64,000 nt of DNA from Legionella oakridgensis ATCC 33761 = DSM 21215 (lineage in GTDB: Bacteria > Pseudomonadota > Gammaproteobacteria > Legionellales > Legionellaceae). Below the pieces are notes generated by a model. That model worked only from the letters and a program-made list of their open reading frames with translations. It searched no databases and had not been told where the DNA came from. The position numbers were made by a program, and so were the translations under genes. Position 1 is the stretch's first letter, and each line of letters starts with the position of its first letter. Below are positions 1-9,110 of this stretch, piece after piece. The stretch covers positions 2,624,501 through 2,688,500 of the forward strand of contig NZ_CP004006.1 in NCBI RefSeq assembly GCF_000512355.1. Reading direction: 5' to 3'.

Positions 1-572
1 TTAGGGAATTTCGATAAAATCAATTCTAACAAACGAGTCGCCCGCGGATCATTACCTTCCTGTATCGCTTGCAAGGCGTCATTCAACTGTACGTCATGCC
101 ATTCTCTGGCAGTCAAATTATTATAGGTTCTATTAACTGCTGCAATTGCAGCGGGCTCTTCATCCGTATCTTCTATGCCTGATGACATTGATTCTTGCAA
201 AGCAGGAATAACCGGCAGAGAAGAATGCATGGTTTCATCCGCTAAAGGCACGAATGTTTGTTTTTGTTCAGGAAGATCAGCGAGCGGCTTCGGCAATGGT
301 TTTTCTGCATGCTGTGCCTTCATCACCGGTTCTGTCACTTTTTGTCCAGGAACTGTCTGAGATGTTGAAGGCAATTCATCTAAGCTAAATTTCTTACTTT
401 TTAAGATCAATAAGACAATGACACTTACGATAAAAACACCCAAAAACCATGGAACAAACTCAGGTAATTTCCGTAAAAACGATTGTTTTTGTGGCGGTAT
501 GAATAATGGCGCAGCTTCCCTGCGTAATTTATTTTCGTTGAGATCGTTCAGCATCTCATTTAATAAACTCAT
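1..572 (-). CDS. mshN: MshN-like TPR/pilus assembly protein (3' end beyond window)
   Basis: The reading frame opens at ATG 572 (MSLLNEMLNDL), overlapping the mshM stop as ATGA, and is still open at base 1, so the C-terminus is missing. About 190 residues are visible. A single membrane-spanning segment follows a short cytoplasmic N-terminus at about residues 40-62. A long proline- and glutamate-rich linker comes next, and then the start of a helical region (NDALQAIQEGNDPRATRLLE) typical of a TPR unit. This layout and its place directly after mshM match MshN, a bitopic inner-membrane component of MSHA-type pilus machines. Assignment rests on layout and synteny; the TPR domain lies outside the window. 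A TTA at 1-3 is not in this frame and does not end the gene. Confidence 0.7.
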   Translation of the reverse strand, partial: MSLLNEMLNDLNENKLRREAAPLFIPPQKQSFLRKLPEFVPWFLGVFIVSVIVLLILKSKKFSLDELPSTSQTVPGQKVTEPVMKAQHAEKPLPKPLADLPEQKQTFVPLADETMHSSLPVIPALQESMSSGIEDTDEEPAAIAAVNRTYNNLTAREWHDVQLNDALQAIQEGNDPRATRLLELILSKFP

Positions 573-1482
573 GAAAATAACCCCAATTTCCAATAAACCG
601 CTAACACAACCACCAGAGCGAATCCACTTATCAGTGCAAACCTCATATTAGAGCGCAGGCGAATCCTAGCGGCTTGTGCGCACTCTGTATCTGCAATGGC
701 ACGCTTGACGGCAGAAGCATCCACCATACGAGCTCCTTTTCCGTAAGAAACCAGCAATGCTTTATGGCAAAGCACATTCAATATACGTGGCAACCCCCCA
801 CTGGCATAATACAAGTGCTTCTTTGCCGCCGCTGAAAACATGGAACCATAGGTATATCCAGCTTTAGCCAGACGATGGTATAAATAAAGATCCACCTCAT
901 GTTTCGCCAAAGGCTTTAAAGTGTATGAAAACGTAATACGCTGCTTTAATTGGCGCAATGATGGCTGATTCAGCTTACTGTCAAGTTCTGGCTGCCCAAA
1001 TAAAACAACCTGCATTAATTTTTTTCTTCCGTTTCCAGATTCGTGAGTAAACGAATAGCCTCAAGGCATATCTCGGGTAAGGCTTGCGCTTCATCAATGA
1101 TTAATATTGTTTTTTTGCCGGCTCTATGTAATTCCAGCAAGCGCATGTTAATGGCTTCCAACAATTTCTGTTGCGGCATGTCTTTTTCAGGATGCAGCCC
1201 TAATTCACTGGCTAAAGACAGGCGAAGACTATCCGCACTTTGATCAGGATTGGGAATATAAGCCGTCACAAAACTGTCATCCAATGTATTGAGCAATAAT
1301 CTGCATAATAAAGTTTTTCCTGTACCCACTTCGCCAAGAATTTTTATAAAACCTTCTCCTTGCTGCAGACTCAACAGTAAAACATTTAAAGCCTCTTGAT
1401 GGGTGGGCAATTCACAATAAAATTCTGTATTAGGCGTTAATGAAAACGGCTGCCGGTTTAATTTAAAATGTTCTAGGTACAT
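569..1482 (-). CDS. mshM: MshM/ExeA-family AAA ATPase, split by a one-base frameshift
   Basis: This is an AAA+ ATPase of the ExeA/MshM family, thought to help place or assemble the secretin. The N-terminal part (MYLEHFKLNRQPFSLTP, ATG 1482) carries a Walker A (GEVGTGKT) and a Walker B (ILIIDEAQ). It stops early at TAA 1017-1015 after LETEEKN. The rest of the protein (MQVVLFGQPELD onward, 569-1015) begins in another frame, at an ATG that overlaps that stop as TAATG. Adding one A to the A7 run (plus-strand T7 at 1019-1025) joins the two parts without a gap. The C-terminal part ends in a membrane helix. An in-frame ATG at 1497 exists, but 1482 has the G-rich SD and the family start. The gene overlaps the mshL end. 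Confidence 0.8.
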
Positions 1483-3218
1483 CTTCCCCCCCTGCATTGT
1501 GATGGCGTATAGACGCCTGCTTTTGGTCCAACACTGACTGGCTCTTCCCCTTCTGTACCAAAAATATCAGGCCTGCTGCCAAAATGATAACCACGTTTAA
1601 TACGGGCAAACTGTTGTGTCGATTCAATTAAATCACGATTGATGTTTTTTGGATTCATGACAATCGGCCTTAGAAGAATCACCAATTCACTTTTCCTTGA
1701 GTTTTGCTTGGTTGCCCGAAAGAGCGTACCAAGAAAAGGAATATTGCCAAAAAATGGCATTTGAGCGATGTCTTCTTCTGTTTGATTCTGCATCAAACCA
1801 CCAATAACCACCACCTGCCCATTTTTAGCATGAACAATAGTATCGGATTCGCGAATGGTGCTAAAAGCTAAAGGCAATTCCAAAACACCGCCTTGCGCTC
1901 CTAAATCAATGCGTTTACGTTGATCGCGGACAAGACTAACCGAAGGATGAATATGCAGCGTCACATTATTGTTAGCATCAATTTGCGGCGTAACATCCAA
2001 TGTAATTCCCGAAAAGAAGGGAGTTAAATCAACATTTTGTGTAGGATTTGTAACCCCGCCAGCGGTTGCGAAGTTCTGGGTTGTATTGACATTGGTCACA
2101 AAAAATTCATCACTGCCAACTTTAATAGCCGACATTTGATTATTCATGGTCGCAACACGTGGGCTAGAAAGCACTTGCACATTACCCTGTGTTTCTAAAG
2201 CCTGAATCGTTGTTTGAAAGCTTTGATTCCATTTAATATCAATTTTAAAAGCATCGGGAAATTCATCCTGGTTAATATCAACACCTGTGCCAACAAAATC
2301 GCTTAATGCGTTCAGGCGCGCACCAAAAATTTTCCAGTCAATGCCCATTTGATATTGATCATTTAAAGTCACTTCAAGGATTTTTGCTTCCAATATAACC
2401 TGACGATCCATGCTGTTTTGCACGAGATCGAGATACGCTTCCACCTGTTTATGTTCTCTTGGTTTGGCGCGCACCACAACCACTCCAGCGAGAGGATTAA
2501 CCGTCACTGACCGACCATCTTCCGTCCCAATGATGCTTTGCAAGGTGGCTTGCATTTGCTTCCAAAAATCTATCGTGCTTTTGGTTTCAACGTCGCCAAT
2601 CGTACTTTCAATATTGGTAGGATTAGTTGCCGTTGTCGTTGAAGACGCCAAAAGTGTGTTGGTATTGCGTGTCCCCGCAATCTGAGTTACTTCGCCTGAA
2701 TTAAGACGCATATTAGAACGGCCTTTACGTTCGAGCTCCAGGTAATTAACGGCATAAATTTCCGTCTTTAAGCTATTGGGCAAAATTTCATATCCCCCGG
2801 GAATGGGGTTATAAGCATACCCATATACATCCTCTACCGTTTGCAATACTTGTTCCACAGTAACTTGTTTTAAATTCAAGGTGATTTCTCCTTGAATTTC
2901 AGGACTAACGGCAATACTTAACGGCGTACCGGTGACCAAACCAGTAAAAAAAGTACGAGCAGGCACATTTTTGACTGAAATATCAAATCGTCGTTGCACA
3001 TGATTTTTTTGCGGTGCGCGAATTTTTATGCCGGGAACCAATGCTTTTGTAATTCTATCGGGGGGACGATTTTTCTCAGATTTATAAAACGCTTCATTGC
3101 CAGCTATCCCTTGATGCAAAGCAACGTTCATGTCATCTATGGCAGTGCCTTGCGTCGCTTGATGTGTTGAGCAAGCAGCCAAAGCAAGGAAAAAACGAAT
3201 AGACCTTTTTTCATGCAT
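1473..3218 (-). CDS. mshL: MshL secretin (outer-membrane pore of an MSHA-type pilus)
   Basis: A 581-residue GspD/PilQ/MshL-family secretin that would form the outer-membrane channel for the pilus. The N-terminus looks like a lipoprotein signal (FFLALAACS). An N-domain with the secretin STN-like motif follows (VTVEQVLQTVEDVYGYAY). The C-terminal secretin domain has VQVLSSPRVATMNNQ, the LDVTPQI stretch and VIGGLMQNQTEEDIAQMPFFGNIPFLG, which are the classic closing motifs. Length and order match MshL. The start overlaps the mshK stop, and the 3' end overlaps mshM at a G7 run, so the genes are probably translationally coupled. A T7 run inside the gene (3004-3010) is in frame, so not every long run in this window is broken. 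Confidence 0.92.
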   Translation of the reverse strand: MHEKRSIRFFLALAACSTHQATQGTAIDDMNVALHQGIAGNEAFYKSEKNRPPDRITKALVPGIKIRAPQKNHVQRRFDISVKNVPARTFFTGLVTGTPLSIAVSPEIQGEITLNLKQVTVEQVLQTVEDVYGYAYNPIPGGYEILPNSLKTEIYAVNYLELERKGRSNMRLNSGEVTQIAGTRNTNTLLASSTTTATNPTNIESTIGDVETKSTIDFWKQMQATLQSIIGTEDGRSVTVNPLAGVVVVRAKPREHKQVEAYLDLVQNSMDRQVILEAKILEVTLNDQYQMGIDWKIFGARLNALSDFVGTGVDINQDEFPDAFKIDIKWNQSFQTTIQALETQGNVQVLSSPRVATMNNQMSAIKVGSDEFFVTNVNTTQNFATAGGVTNPTQNVDLTPFFSGITLDVTPQIDANNNVTLHIHPSVSLVRDQRKRIDLGAQGGVLELPLAFSTIRESDTIVHAKNGQVVVIGGLMQNQTEEDIAQMPFFGNIPFLGTLFRATKQNSRKSELVILLRPIVMNPKNINRDLIESTQQFARIKRGYHFGSRPDIFGTEGEEPVSVGPKAGVYTPSQCRGGRCT

Positions 3219-3550
3219 TACTTCCTAATACCGCTATCAAACAAGTCAATCTTCAGCTTGCGACCAGATTCAGATAAAACAACCGAATTTCTATCAATTG
3301 CTATTACCACGGCACTACCAATTGAATCTCCAATACTGACAAATTGGTCATTAATTAAAGCGAGTCGGCGTGATCTTCCAATGATAATGGACTGGAGTTG
3401 ATACCTTTCTACGCTTGTATCTTTTATACTGCCTATCTGCACCGCAGGTCTGGTAGGATCGCGTTCCTTTGCTACCTGCGCCAATACCTCCCACGATAAT
3501 AAAATAATTATTATTGTTAAGCAAAATTTAAACAAAACAGGCAGTTTCAT
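3218..3550 (-). CDS. mshK: MshK pilus assembly protein
   Basis: A 110-residue protein with an N-terminal signal or membrane segment (FKFCLTIIIILLSWEVLA), then the DPTRPA motif and a short beta domain (YQLQSIIIGRSRRLALINDQ) seen in MshK and related secretion-system proteins that contact the secretin. The stop abuts the mshL start, and the gene starts inside the end of mshJ (4-base overlap), consistent with one transcript. Small size and position between mshJ and mshL are the main evidence besides the motif. Confidence 0.8.
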   Translation of the reverse strand: MKLPVLFKFCLTIIIILLSWEVLAQVAKERDPTRPAVQIGSIKDTSVERYQLQSIIIGRSRRLALINDQFVSIGDSIGSAVVIAIDRNSVVLSESGRKLKIDLFDSGIRK

Positions 3551-4293
3551 TTAACGGCTCCTGTTTCATTTTTTCGTTCACGCTCACCCGATCTTAAGGT
3601 GTAAAATTGGACCGTCGCTTTCGCCAATGGGTAACTCACTACCGTGTAATCAAGTTTATCCCAATAAAGCTGCCACTGTAATTGCTCCAAACGTTGCAGA
3701 TAATGCATGATGGAAAAATAGTCTCCACTTAAAGTCAGCGTATACTGCGTGCGCTCGACGGGCAGGTGGACCGCGTCAACAGGCAATTGCGCTGCCGTGG
3801 ACTTTTTGTTCATTGGTGAGGAGGCAACCGTTGTCGTTAATGAAGCCATATCAATTTTTTGGGCAGCTTCGCCACGGAGATATTCGGTGTTTGAAAAATC
3901 ATCAATACGAACTCCTCCTGTTTGCTTCATAATGGCATACAATAATTTCGCTAATTGCTTCTTACCAATAAATCGTTGTTCATAGCGCGCAACTCTGCCT
4001 TCAAGTTGGCGCATTTCCTCTTGCAGGCGAGCAAATTTAGCCATTAATTTGGCAACCGTATCATCGGTGGCCATACTCTTAATGGTTTGGCTTCGTTGCA
4101 GCAGTTCTGCTGCCTGATGCATTTCATTTTGAATGGCTAAATTAGTCTTAATCAAGGCGCGTTTTTGCGGATAATACATAAGAAAAAGCCATAGGAAGAA
4201 AAGAACTGCAAAGGCTGCAAAGAGGATCATGACACGCTCACGCAAACTGTAGCGATCAATGGTGAAACGTAATTTAATTAGACTTTCATTCAC
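3547..4293 (-). CDS. mshJ: MshJ (PilO/GspM-like inner-membrane pilus component)
   Basis: A 248-residue bitopic protein. One transmembrane helix lies at about residues 20-42, a coiled coil follows (IQNEMHQAAELLQ to RQLEGRVARYEQRF), and then a ferredoxin-like periplasmic domain ending in LTLSGDYFSIMHYLQRLEQLQWQLYWDKLDY, the PilO/MshJ signature. It should pair with the PilN-like protein encoded just upstream. The start is a GTG at 4293, 46 bases after the repaired stop of the PilN-like gene. No better ATG is seen in frame. Confidence 0.85.
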   Translation of the reverse strand: MNESLIKLRFTIDRYSLRERVMILFAAFAVLFFLWLFLMYYPQKRALIKTNLAIQNEMHQAAELLQRSQTIKSMATDDTVAKLMAKFARLQEEMRQLEGRVARYEQRFIGKKQLAKLLYAIMKQTGGVRIDDFSNTEYLRGEAAQKIDMASLTTTVASSPMNKKSTAAQLPVDAVHLPVERTQYTLTLSGDYFSIMHYLQRLEQLQWQLYWDKLDYTVVSYPLAKATVQFYTLRSGERERKNETGAVK

Positions 4294-4338
4294 TGATGCA
4301 TGCCTCTGTTTTTACCCAGGCCGATGCCTGAATACGAT

Positions 4339-4984
4339 TCATTTCGATTTTACCGTCGCAGATTTACCTGCTTCCTTTTTTTTCTGGGTTTCTTCCTGAC
4401 TTATTAATGTATTATTTGCAATTTCAAATTGAATGTAATTTTTATCTTCTATTTTTTTACATAAAACAAGTCAAAAAAACATCCTTAAACACAGGCGCCA
4501 ACTGTAATTTATAGATGAATAAAGACACAGAAACAGGGTCTAAACTATAACCAATGAGGGATATATCACTGCTATCCTGATCAATATGAATTTCTGATAG
4601 CCAAAGTTCCTCTGGAACGGCCAGAGAGAACAATTTTAAATAATGTGAAAAAGGTTTACGCAAAGTGGCATGCGTCAACTCCGCAAATCGCTCTTGTTTC
4701 TTGCGCAAAGTTTCCTCATAGGCGCTCACTTGCTCAACTAAAGGTTTATCCATTGCAAACATTGGATAAACAGCGGCGACTTTTTGGAAGGCTACTACTG
4801 CTTCAACATGTTTACTGTGAGCCTGTTTAAGCTGTTGGGATAATTGATAGCGGTGAATGCTTTGATTTAAAGAGATGATGGTTAAAATAAAAGCAAGGAC
4901 AATGACCAGACACCCAATTAAGGCAGCGGGTAAATACCGGGGCTCTTTTGGCAGGGAGTTAAGGAAATTAATTTCTTGCTTCAT
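4339..4984 (-). CDS. PilN-like MSHA protein, two frameshifts near the 3' end
   Basis: This is the PilN-like partner of the PilM-like gene (the pair corresponds to MshI and its neighbour). A membrane helix lies at about residues 20-40, a coiled coil follows, and then a PilN fold (LKLFSLAVPEELWLSEIHIDQDSSDISLIGYS). As read, the frame stops at 4457 after FLTCFM. Adding one base at A7 4473-4479 and one at T7 4452-4458 (plus-strand runs) restores a typical ending (DLFYVKKIEDKNYIQFEI) and moves the stop to TGA at 4341-4339. So the last 40 or so residues are present but out of frame twice. The start at 4984 overlaps the upstream gene by 17 bases. Confidence 0.72.
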
Positions 4985-5923
4985 TGATTACTGGCTCCGG
5001 CTCTTGCTGCTCGACTTGATTCAAGGTCATCGCGCCGCCCAAACTATAAAAGCATGCCTGCTGTTCTTTAAAGCCAAGCGACGGTTCCGCCTCCAGATAA
5101 TCATTTAAATTTAACAATCGTATTTCTTTTGATAATTCCTGTTGTAAAAATTGCAGCAATGGTTTGGACTCATAAAAACCGGGGGTAAACAGGATTTGCT
5201 TAGGCTCAGGCAGTTTTAACTCACTTAAGCAATAATCCATGCTACGCTGGATTTCAAGCAATAACTCCTGCGCTCCAGGATCTTGTTCATTCTTCGCCTT
5301 ACTAACGGTTAATTCTCTTACCAAATATAGATGATTATCATATAAAATCTGGAGTTGGTATCCTCCCTCTTCAAGACTAATGACAATAACTGGCGTATCT
5401 GGCTTAGTTGCAATCAGTGCTACAAGGTTTCTTAAAGCAAGTTCCGCAATCCCTATGCTGCTCACTTCTAAATAAGCGGTTTCAAACATGGACACAATAG
5501 CTTTCAATCCAGATAAAGGAGTAACAGCAACAAATACTTTTTTCTTTGTCCAACCATCCCATGCAAAGGAATAGGAAAAGCATCCACAGCAATATCATTT
5601 AAAGGATAATCAACCAGCCCCTTCAAGCGCCATCTGAATGCTTTGGCCAATTCCTCTTCTGGCAAATCCAACGCATCCATCAACAATAGTTGATATAATT
5701 CTTGGGCTAAAATAATACGACATGGCTCGCCAACAACTTGCAAACGCTTCACATCCTCGACAAGACATTGGGTTATTTCACCAGGCAATTTGTTAGGGAA
5801 CTCGCGATGGTTGGCAAACAGTATCTTTTTATTGTCTTTTACTGCCGCGATGCTGTAGCTCTTTTCTCCCAGGCAGCAGGCAATTGACTGCGATTCCTTT
5901 GCATGATATTTGAGCCACAACAT
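4968..5923 (-). CDS. mshI: MshI (PilM-like actin fold) split by a one-base frameshift
   Basis: The product is a PilM/MshI-family cytoplasmic protein that would bind the PilN-like N-terminus. The first part (MLWLKYHAKESQSIACCLGEKSYS onward, 5504-5923) loses frame after GQRKK and ends in a run of leucines. The second part (KAIVSMFETAYLEVSSIGIAELALRNL onward) continues the fold. Adding one A to A6 (plus-strand T6 at 5538-5543) gives GQRKKVFVAVTPLSGLKAIV, a seamless join. The full product is about 318 residues, the usual size. It follows the large mshP-like gene after 78 bases with no obvious terminator. Confidence 0.8.
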
Positions 5924-6001
5924 CCAAGTGTCCTTGCGAAAAATAACTTTATGTGCCTTATTACACCATGTTTTAAGAGGCTCCGCCAGAATGGTGGCAG
6001 G

Positions 6002-7672
6002 TCAATTTATCATATCGTACCAAGAACTTACTGGTGTATTTTGCGAAGAAATAACACTGACACCATTCAAATCATTGCTTGTTGAGACACCACTGGTGAC
6101 CGACTCCACCGCCGTGCCATTATAATGAAGCCTGGTCCCATTGGTACCAACCATCCAAATATCAGTAGGACTTGCTACTTTAGCACTTTTTAAATCATTG
6201 CCAGTCAACACAAATGGCCCATAGACGGTAAAATTACCGTCAAAAAGATAGGCCACACCGTTATCTCCAACGGCAATGCCTAAATCAGCATAACCATCGC
6301 CATTAGTATCCACGGCCGATACACTTCTCATCGGTGCTGTCGTCGTGATTACTGCAGACCATACGCCATCGCGCAAGCGAAACAATTTTCCTTGTGCACT
6401 GCTTTGCGACGACCGGCCAACAAAATAAGCCTCTTTCGGCGCATTATTGCCATTACCTATAATGTCTACCCCATAGAGTTGTCCAATGCGGTAAACAGAC
6501 GATGGGAGTTCTAAATTTGCCCATTGCGTGCCATCATAAATTAAAATAATGCCTCGATTACCCGAACCTGTACCGCTTTGTCCCCCAACCGCGGCGCCAA
6601 TATCAGCATAGCCATCGCCATTGGTGTCCAATGTTTTAACGGCAAACAAATAACGCTTTTGATTGGAAATACCGGTCGTACTGACCGTTTTGCCGCCACA
6701 AGGCAATTGGCACCAATTGGTGCTGCTGTTACTTGCATTGCGAACCCAACGCAAAATCGTCAATGAATTACTTGCCCCGCGTTCACCTACTGCCCAAGCT
6801 TCATTGGCAGAGGGCGCATCTACGCCAAACAAATCCGGCGCTTGCGATACACTGACCGTGATATTCGTCCAGTTATTCCCCTGCAACCGTGACAATCGTG
6901 AGCCGCCACTTCCATTCGCCACAGCCCAACCCTCATGATAATTCACGGCAGAAATGGCATTAAATAAATATGTACCAGGGGATTGTGATTGCCAACTAAG
7001 TTCTGCCGTGCTGCTATTCCAACGAAGAATCATGCCATTTCCTCCTGCAGCAAATACAACCGGTTGTTGTATCCCTTGCTGATATTGACGAACCCCATTA
7101 GGATTGCTGGCAGGTGAACGACCTATTGAAGCCATGGTGCATTGATACTGGCTAACCAGCGTGCCACTTGCATGAGTGCTGGCGATGCTACCATCCTGGG
7201 CACGAGCAATACCGGCTAACGTCGTTGAATTGGCAATGCGATCATATTCAAATACCTCACGGCCAATCAGTACACGACCATAGGGAGCAAACACCGCGCT
7301 GTTATTGACTGAAATGGTCGCAGGAGTGGAACCAGAAGCAATAGCCGTTGATAACGTTGCAAACGCATAACGTGGATTAATGGCATTGGCGGCATCGTTT
7401 GCAGCCCCAACGCTAAAACTGCCCGTTGTCATCGACAGACTGCTGGATAACCCAACACAGGTTTGGCGGCTAGCAAGGGCTGCCTGAGTTAAATTTTGCC
7501 GGCCCTGCTCCAGCCCGCTTTCCGCTAATGAGGCCGCTTTGCTGGCTGCATCAAGATAAATTACTGCCGTAGAAGCGCGTATCACCATGGCAACCAGGGT
7601 CGCACTTAAAATACCAAACAATACGATGATAACCACCGCCGTCAATGTTAAAAAGCCGCGTTGATGTTTCAT
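6002..7672 (-). CDS. MshP/PilX-like minor pilin with a large propeller-like C-terminal domain
   Basis: A 556-residue protein. The N-terminus (MKHQRGFLTLTAVVIIVLFG) resembles a class-III-type leader and pilin helix as in MshP/PilX, but position +5 after the cleavage glycine is not glutamate. After about 180 residues comes a repetitive domain with recurring A-W-A-V-G or D-I-W-M-V-G strands, like a beta-propeller, and two DTNGDGYAD loops (about residues 348 and 451) that look like calcium-binding loops. MshP alone is about 150 residues, so this appears to be a pilin stalk fused to a sensor or adhesin domain, plausibly at the pilus tip. It overlaps the end of mshO by 4 bases. Confidence 0.65.
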   Translation of the reverse strand: MKHQRGFLTLTAVVIIVLFGILSATLVAMVIRASTAVIYLDAASKAASLAESGLEQGRQNLTQAALASRQTCVGLSSSLSMTTGSFSVGAANDAANAINPRYAFATLSTAIASGSTPATISVNNSAVFAPYGRVLIGREVFEYDRIANSTTLAGIARAQDGSIASTHASGTLVSQYQCTMASIGRSPASNPNGVRQYQQGIQQPVVFAAGGNGMILRWNSSTAELSWQSQSPGTYLFNAISAVNYHEGWAVANGSGGSRLSRLQGNNWTNITVSVSQAPDLFGVDAPSANEAWAVGERGASNSLTILRWVRNASNSSTNWCQLPCGGKTVSTTGISNQKRYLFAVKTLDTNGDGYADIGAAVGGQSGTGSGNRGIILIYDGTQWANLELPSSVYRIGQLYGVDIIGNGNNAPKEAYFVGRSSQSSAQGKLFRLRDGVWSAVITTTAPMRSVSAVDTNGDGYADLGIAVGDNGVAYLFDGNFTVYGPFVLTGNDLKSAKVASPTDIWMVGTNGTRLHYNGTAVESVTSGVSTSNDLNGVSVISSQNTPVSSWYDMIN

Positions 7673-8148
7673 AATGTTTTTCTAACCACGGTACTGGCCA
7701 TTAAAGAATAGGGTATATCCCCTTCAATGACCGTCATTGATAATGTTAAAAACCGCACCGCAGAGGCTGTTCCTGTGCTAGCAAAACCTGAATTAAAGTA
7801 AGCAAAACTTGCTGAAGAAACATTTGTACACAACGGCTGAGCGCCACCGCCATTAACATTGCGTCTTAACGTCGTTCCATTTAAATCAACCACTATCGTT
7901 TGGCCTTGCTGATTGATAAACGTGAGGCCGCTACCACTAACGACCTCAAGGCTTTCCGCACTCTGAATTTCACGCATTAAATTATCCGCCGCAATATTGG
8001 CTTTCCCAGCCACAGCAATAATCGGTTTGCCTGCACTGTAGCTGCGAAAACCTTCGCGAAGAATCATGCCCGCAATGCCTGCAACGATTGAAATCAGCAC
8101 AATCACAAGGAGAATCTCAATCAATGTAAACCCTTTACCTACGTTCAT
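7669..8148 (-). CDS. mshO: MshO-like minor pilin
   Basis: A type IV pilin-like protein: MNVGKGFTLIEILLVIVLISIVAGIAGMIL is a textbook prepilin leader with cleavage after G and glutamate at +5 (FTLIE). ATG 8148 is chosen because it overlaps the mshD stop as ATGA and puts the leader at the N-terminus; a longer frame from 8289 reads into mshD and is not supported. About 159 residues. Position between mshD and the mshP-like gene agrees with the mshCDOP order known from Vibrio. Confidence 0.8.
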   Translation of the reverse strand: MNVGKGFTLIEILLVIVLISIVAGIAGMILREGFRSYSAGKPIIAVAGKANIAADNLMREIQSAESLEVVSGSGLTFINQQGQTIVVDLNGTTLRRNVNGGGAQPLCTNVSSASFAYFNSGFASTGTASAVRFLTLSMTVIEGDIPYSLMASTVVRKTL

Positions 8149-8621
8149 TGAACAAACCTCATAACCACTTGTGCATTGCCTGTTCCCGTCACGGTAACGG
8201 TTGCTGTTTTGACATCGCTGCCGGAAGCCACAATCGCACTGCTCACGGCCAATCCTTGTGTACTGGCAAAAGTAGTCAATATCGTACAAGCGGCAGGAGG
8301 AGAACCTAGAACACAGGGATCACTGATATTACTAAATCCATTCACTAAACGTTGTTGCAAGATAATATTCATTCGTGCATTGGCAAGCTGTACCGCTTTT
8401 AATACTTGGCCTGGTTGATTGCTATTGGCAAGAACTGTATTAAATGCAATAAAAGTCCCTGTAGCCACGATGCCAATCACCACAATAAATACGAGAATTT
8501 CAATGAATGTAAAACCTTGCAGTTTCTTTAAATACGCAAAGGCAGGTTTTTGCGCCAGAGGTCTTCTCATCAACATACCACGGCACAAACGATAAATGAA
8601 TGTTTTAACTAATAGAGTCAT
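8145..8621 (-). CDS. mshD: MshD-like minor pilin
   Basis: A 158-residue protein with the prepilin motif QGFTFIEILVFIVVIGIVATGTFIAF about 35 residues from the first ATG, so the leader is unusually long unless a start at MLMRRPL (about residue 16) is used. The rest is a Ser/Thr/Ala-rich pseudopilin-like globular region. Its start overlaps the mshC stop and its stop overlaps the mshO start, so the three minor pilins appear to be co-translated. Confidence 0.75.
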   Translation of the reverse strand: MTLLVKTFIYRLCRGMLMRRPLAQKPAFAYLKKLQGFTFIEILVFIVVIGIVATGTFIAFNTVLANSNQPGQVLKAVQLANARMNIILQQRLVNGFSNISDPCVLGSPPAACTILTTFASTQGLAVSSAIVASGSDVKTATVTVTGTGNAQVVMRFVQ

Positions 8622-9073
8622 TGAATTAATCCCGTCTGAGGCACAACGCTCACAGAACTCGCTTCGCTACCAGAAGTAATGGTAAAACTTAATGTGCTCC
8701 CCAGCGGCACCCCGGCATTATTATAAGGTTGACCAAGCGAATCAAACATGACCGTCGTCAATGGAGCGATGCTCACGCCTGCAGGATATGGAACACTGCT
8801 TCCTCCTGTCCCAGGATGCGTAACAGGTGTTCCATTTTGATTTTGAATCTGATAAGAATTTGTGCCAACAACGAGACGATAACGTTGATTTTGACTCATG
8901 GCCAATACTTTGGTCAGCTGTAAATCTTGTAAAAACACGCGCGCGAATCCTTCCGCCTGAAAAGCTTGTTGGACCCCTGATGGTTGGCACATGCTGACAG
9001 CGATGGACATAATGCCAAGGACTGCAATAATAATAACCAATTCAATTAGCGAATATCCATATGGTTGTCTCAT
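8618..9073 (-). CDS. mshC: MshC-like minor pilin
   Basis: A 151-residue type IV pilin-like protein. MRQPYGYSLIELVIIIAVLGIMSIAVSM has a short leader, cleavage after G and glutamate at +5 (YSLIE), then a GspH/FimT-like domain (FARVFLQDLQLTKVLAMSQNQRYRLVV). It is the first msh gene after uvrB, with only 37 bases between them, so the msh cluster may share the uvrB transcript or use a promoter inside uvrB. The major pilin genes mshA and mshB are not in this window. Confidence 0.8.
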   Translation of the reverse strand: MRQPYGYSLIELVIIIAVLGIMSIAVSMCQPSGVQQAFQAEGFARVFLQDLQLTKVLAMSQNQRYRLVVGTNSYQIQNQNGTPVTHPGTGGSSVPYPAGVSIAPLTTVMFDSLGQPYNNAGVPLGSTLSFTITSGSEASSVSVVPQTGLIQ

Positions 9074-9110
9074 CCCATCTCTACCGTATAATGATTGATG
9101 TTATTGGAGG

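Noticed and set aside
8149-8289. Longer N-terminus for mshO
   Set aside because: The extra 47 residues come from another frame of mshD, have no prepilin character and lack a proper SD.
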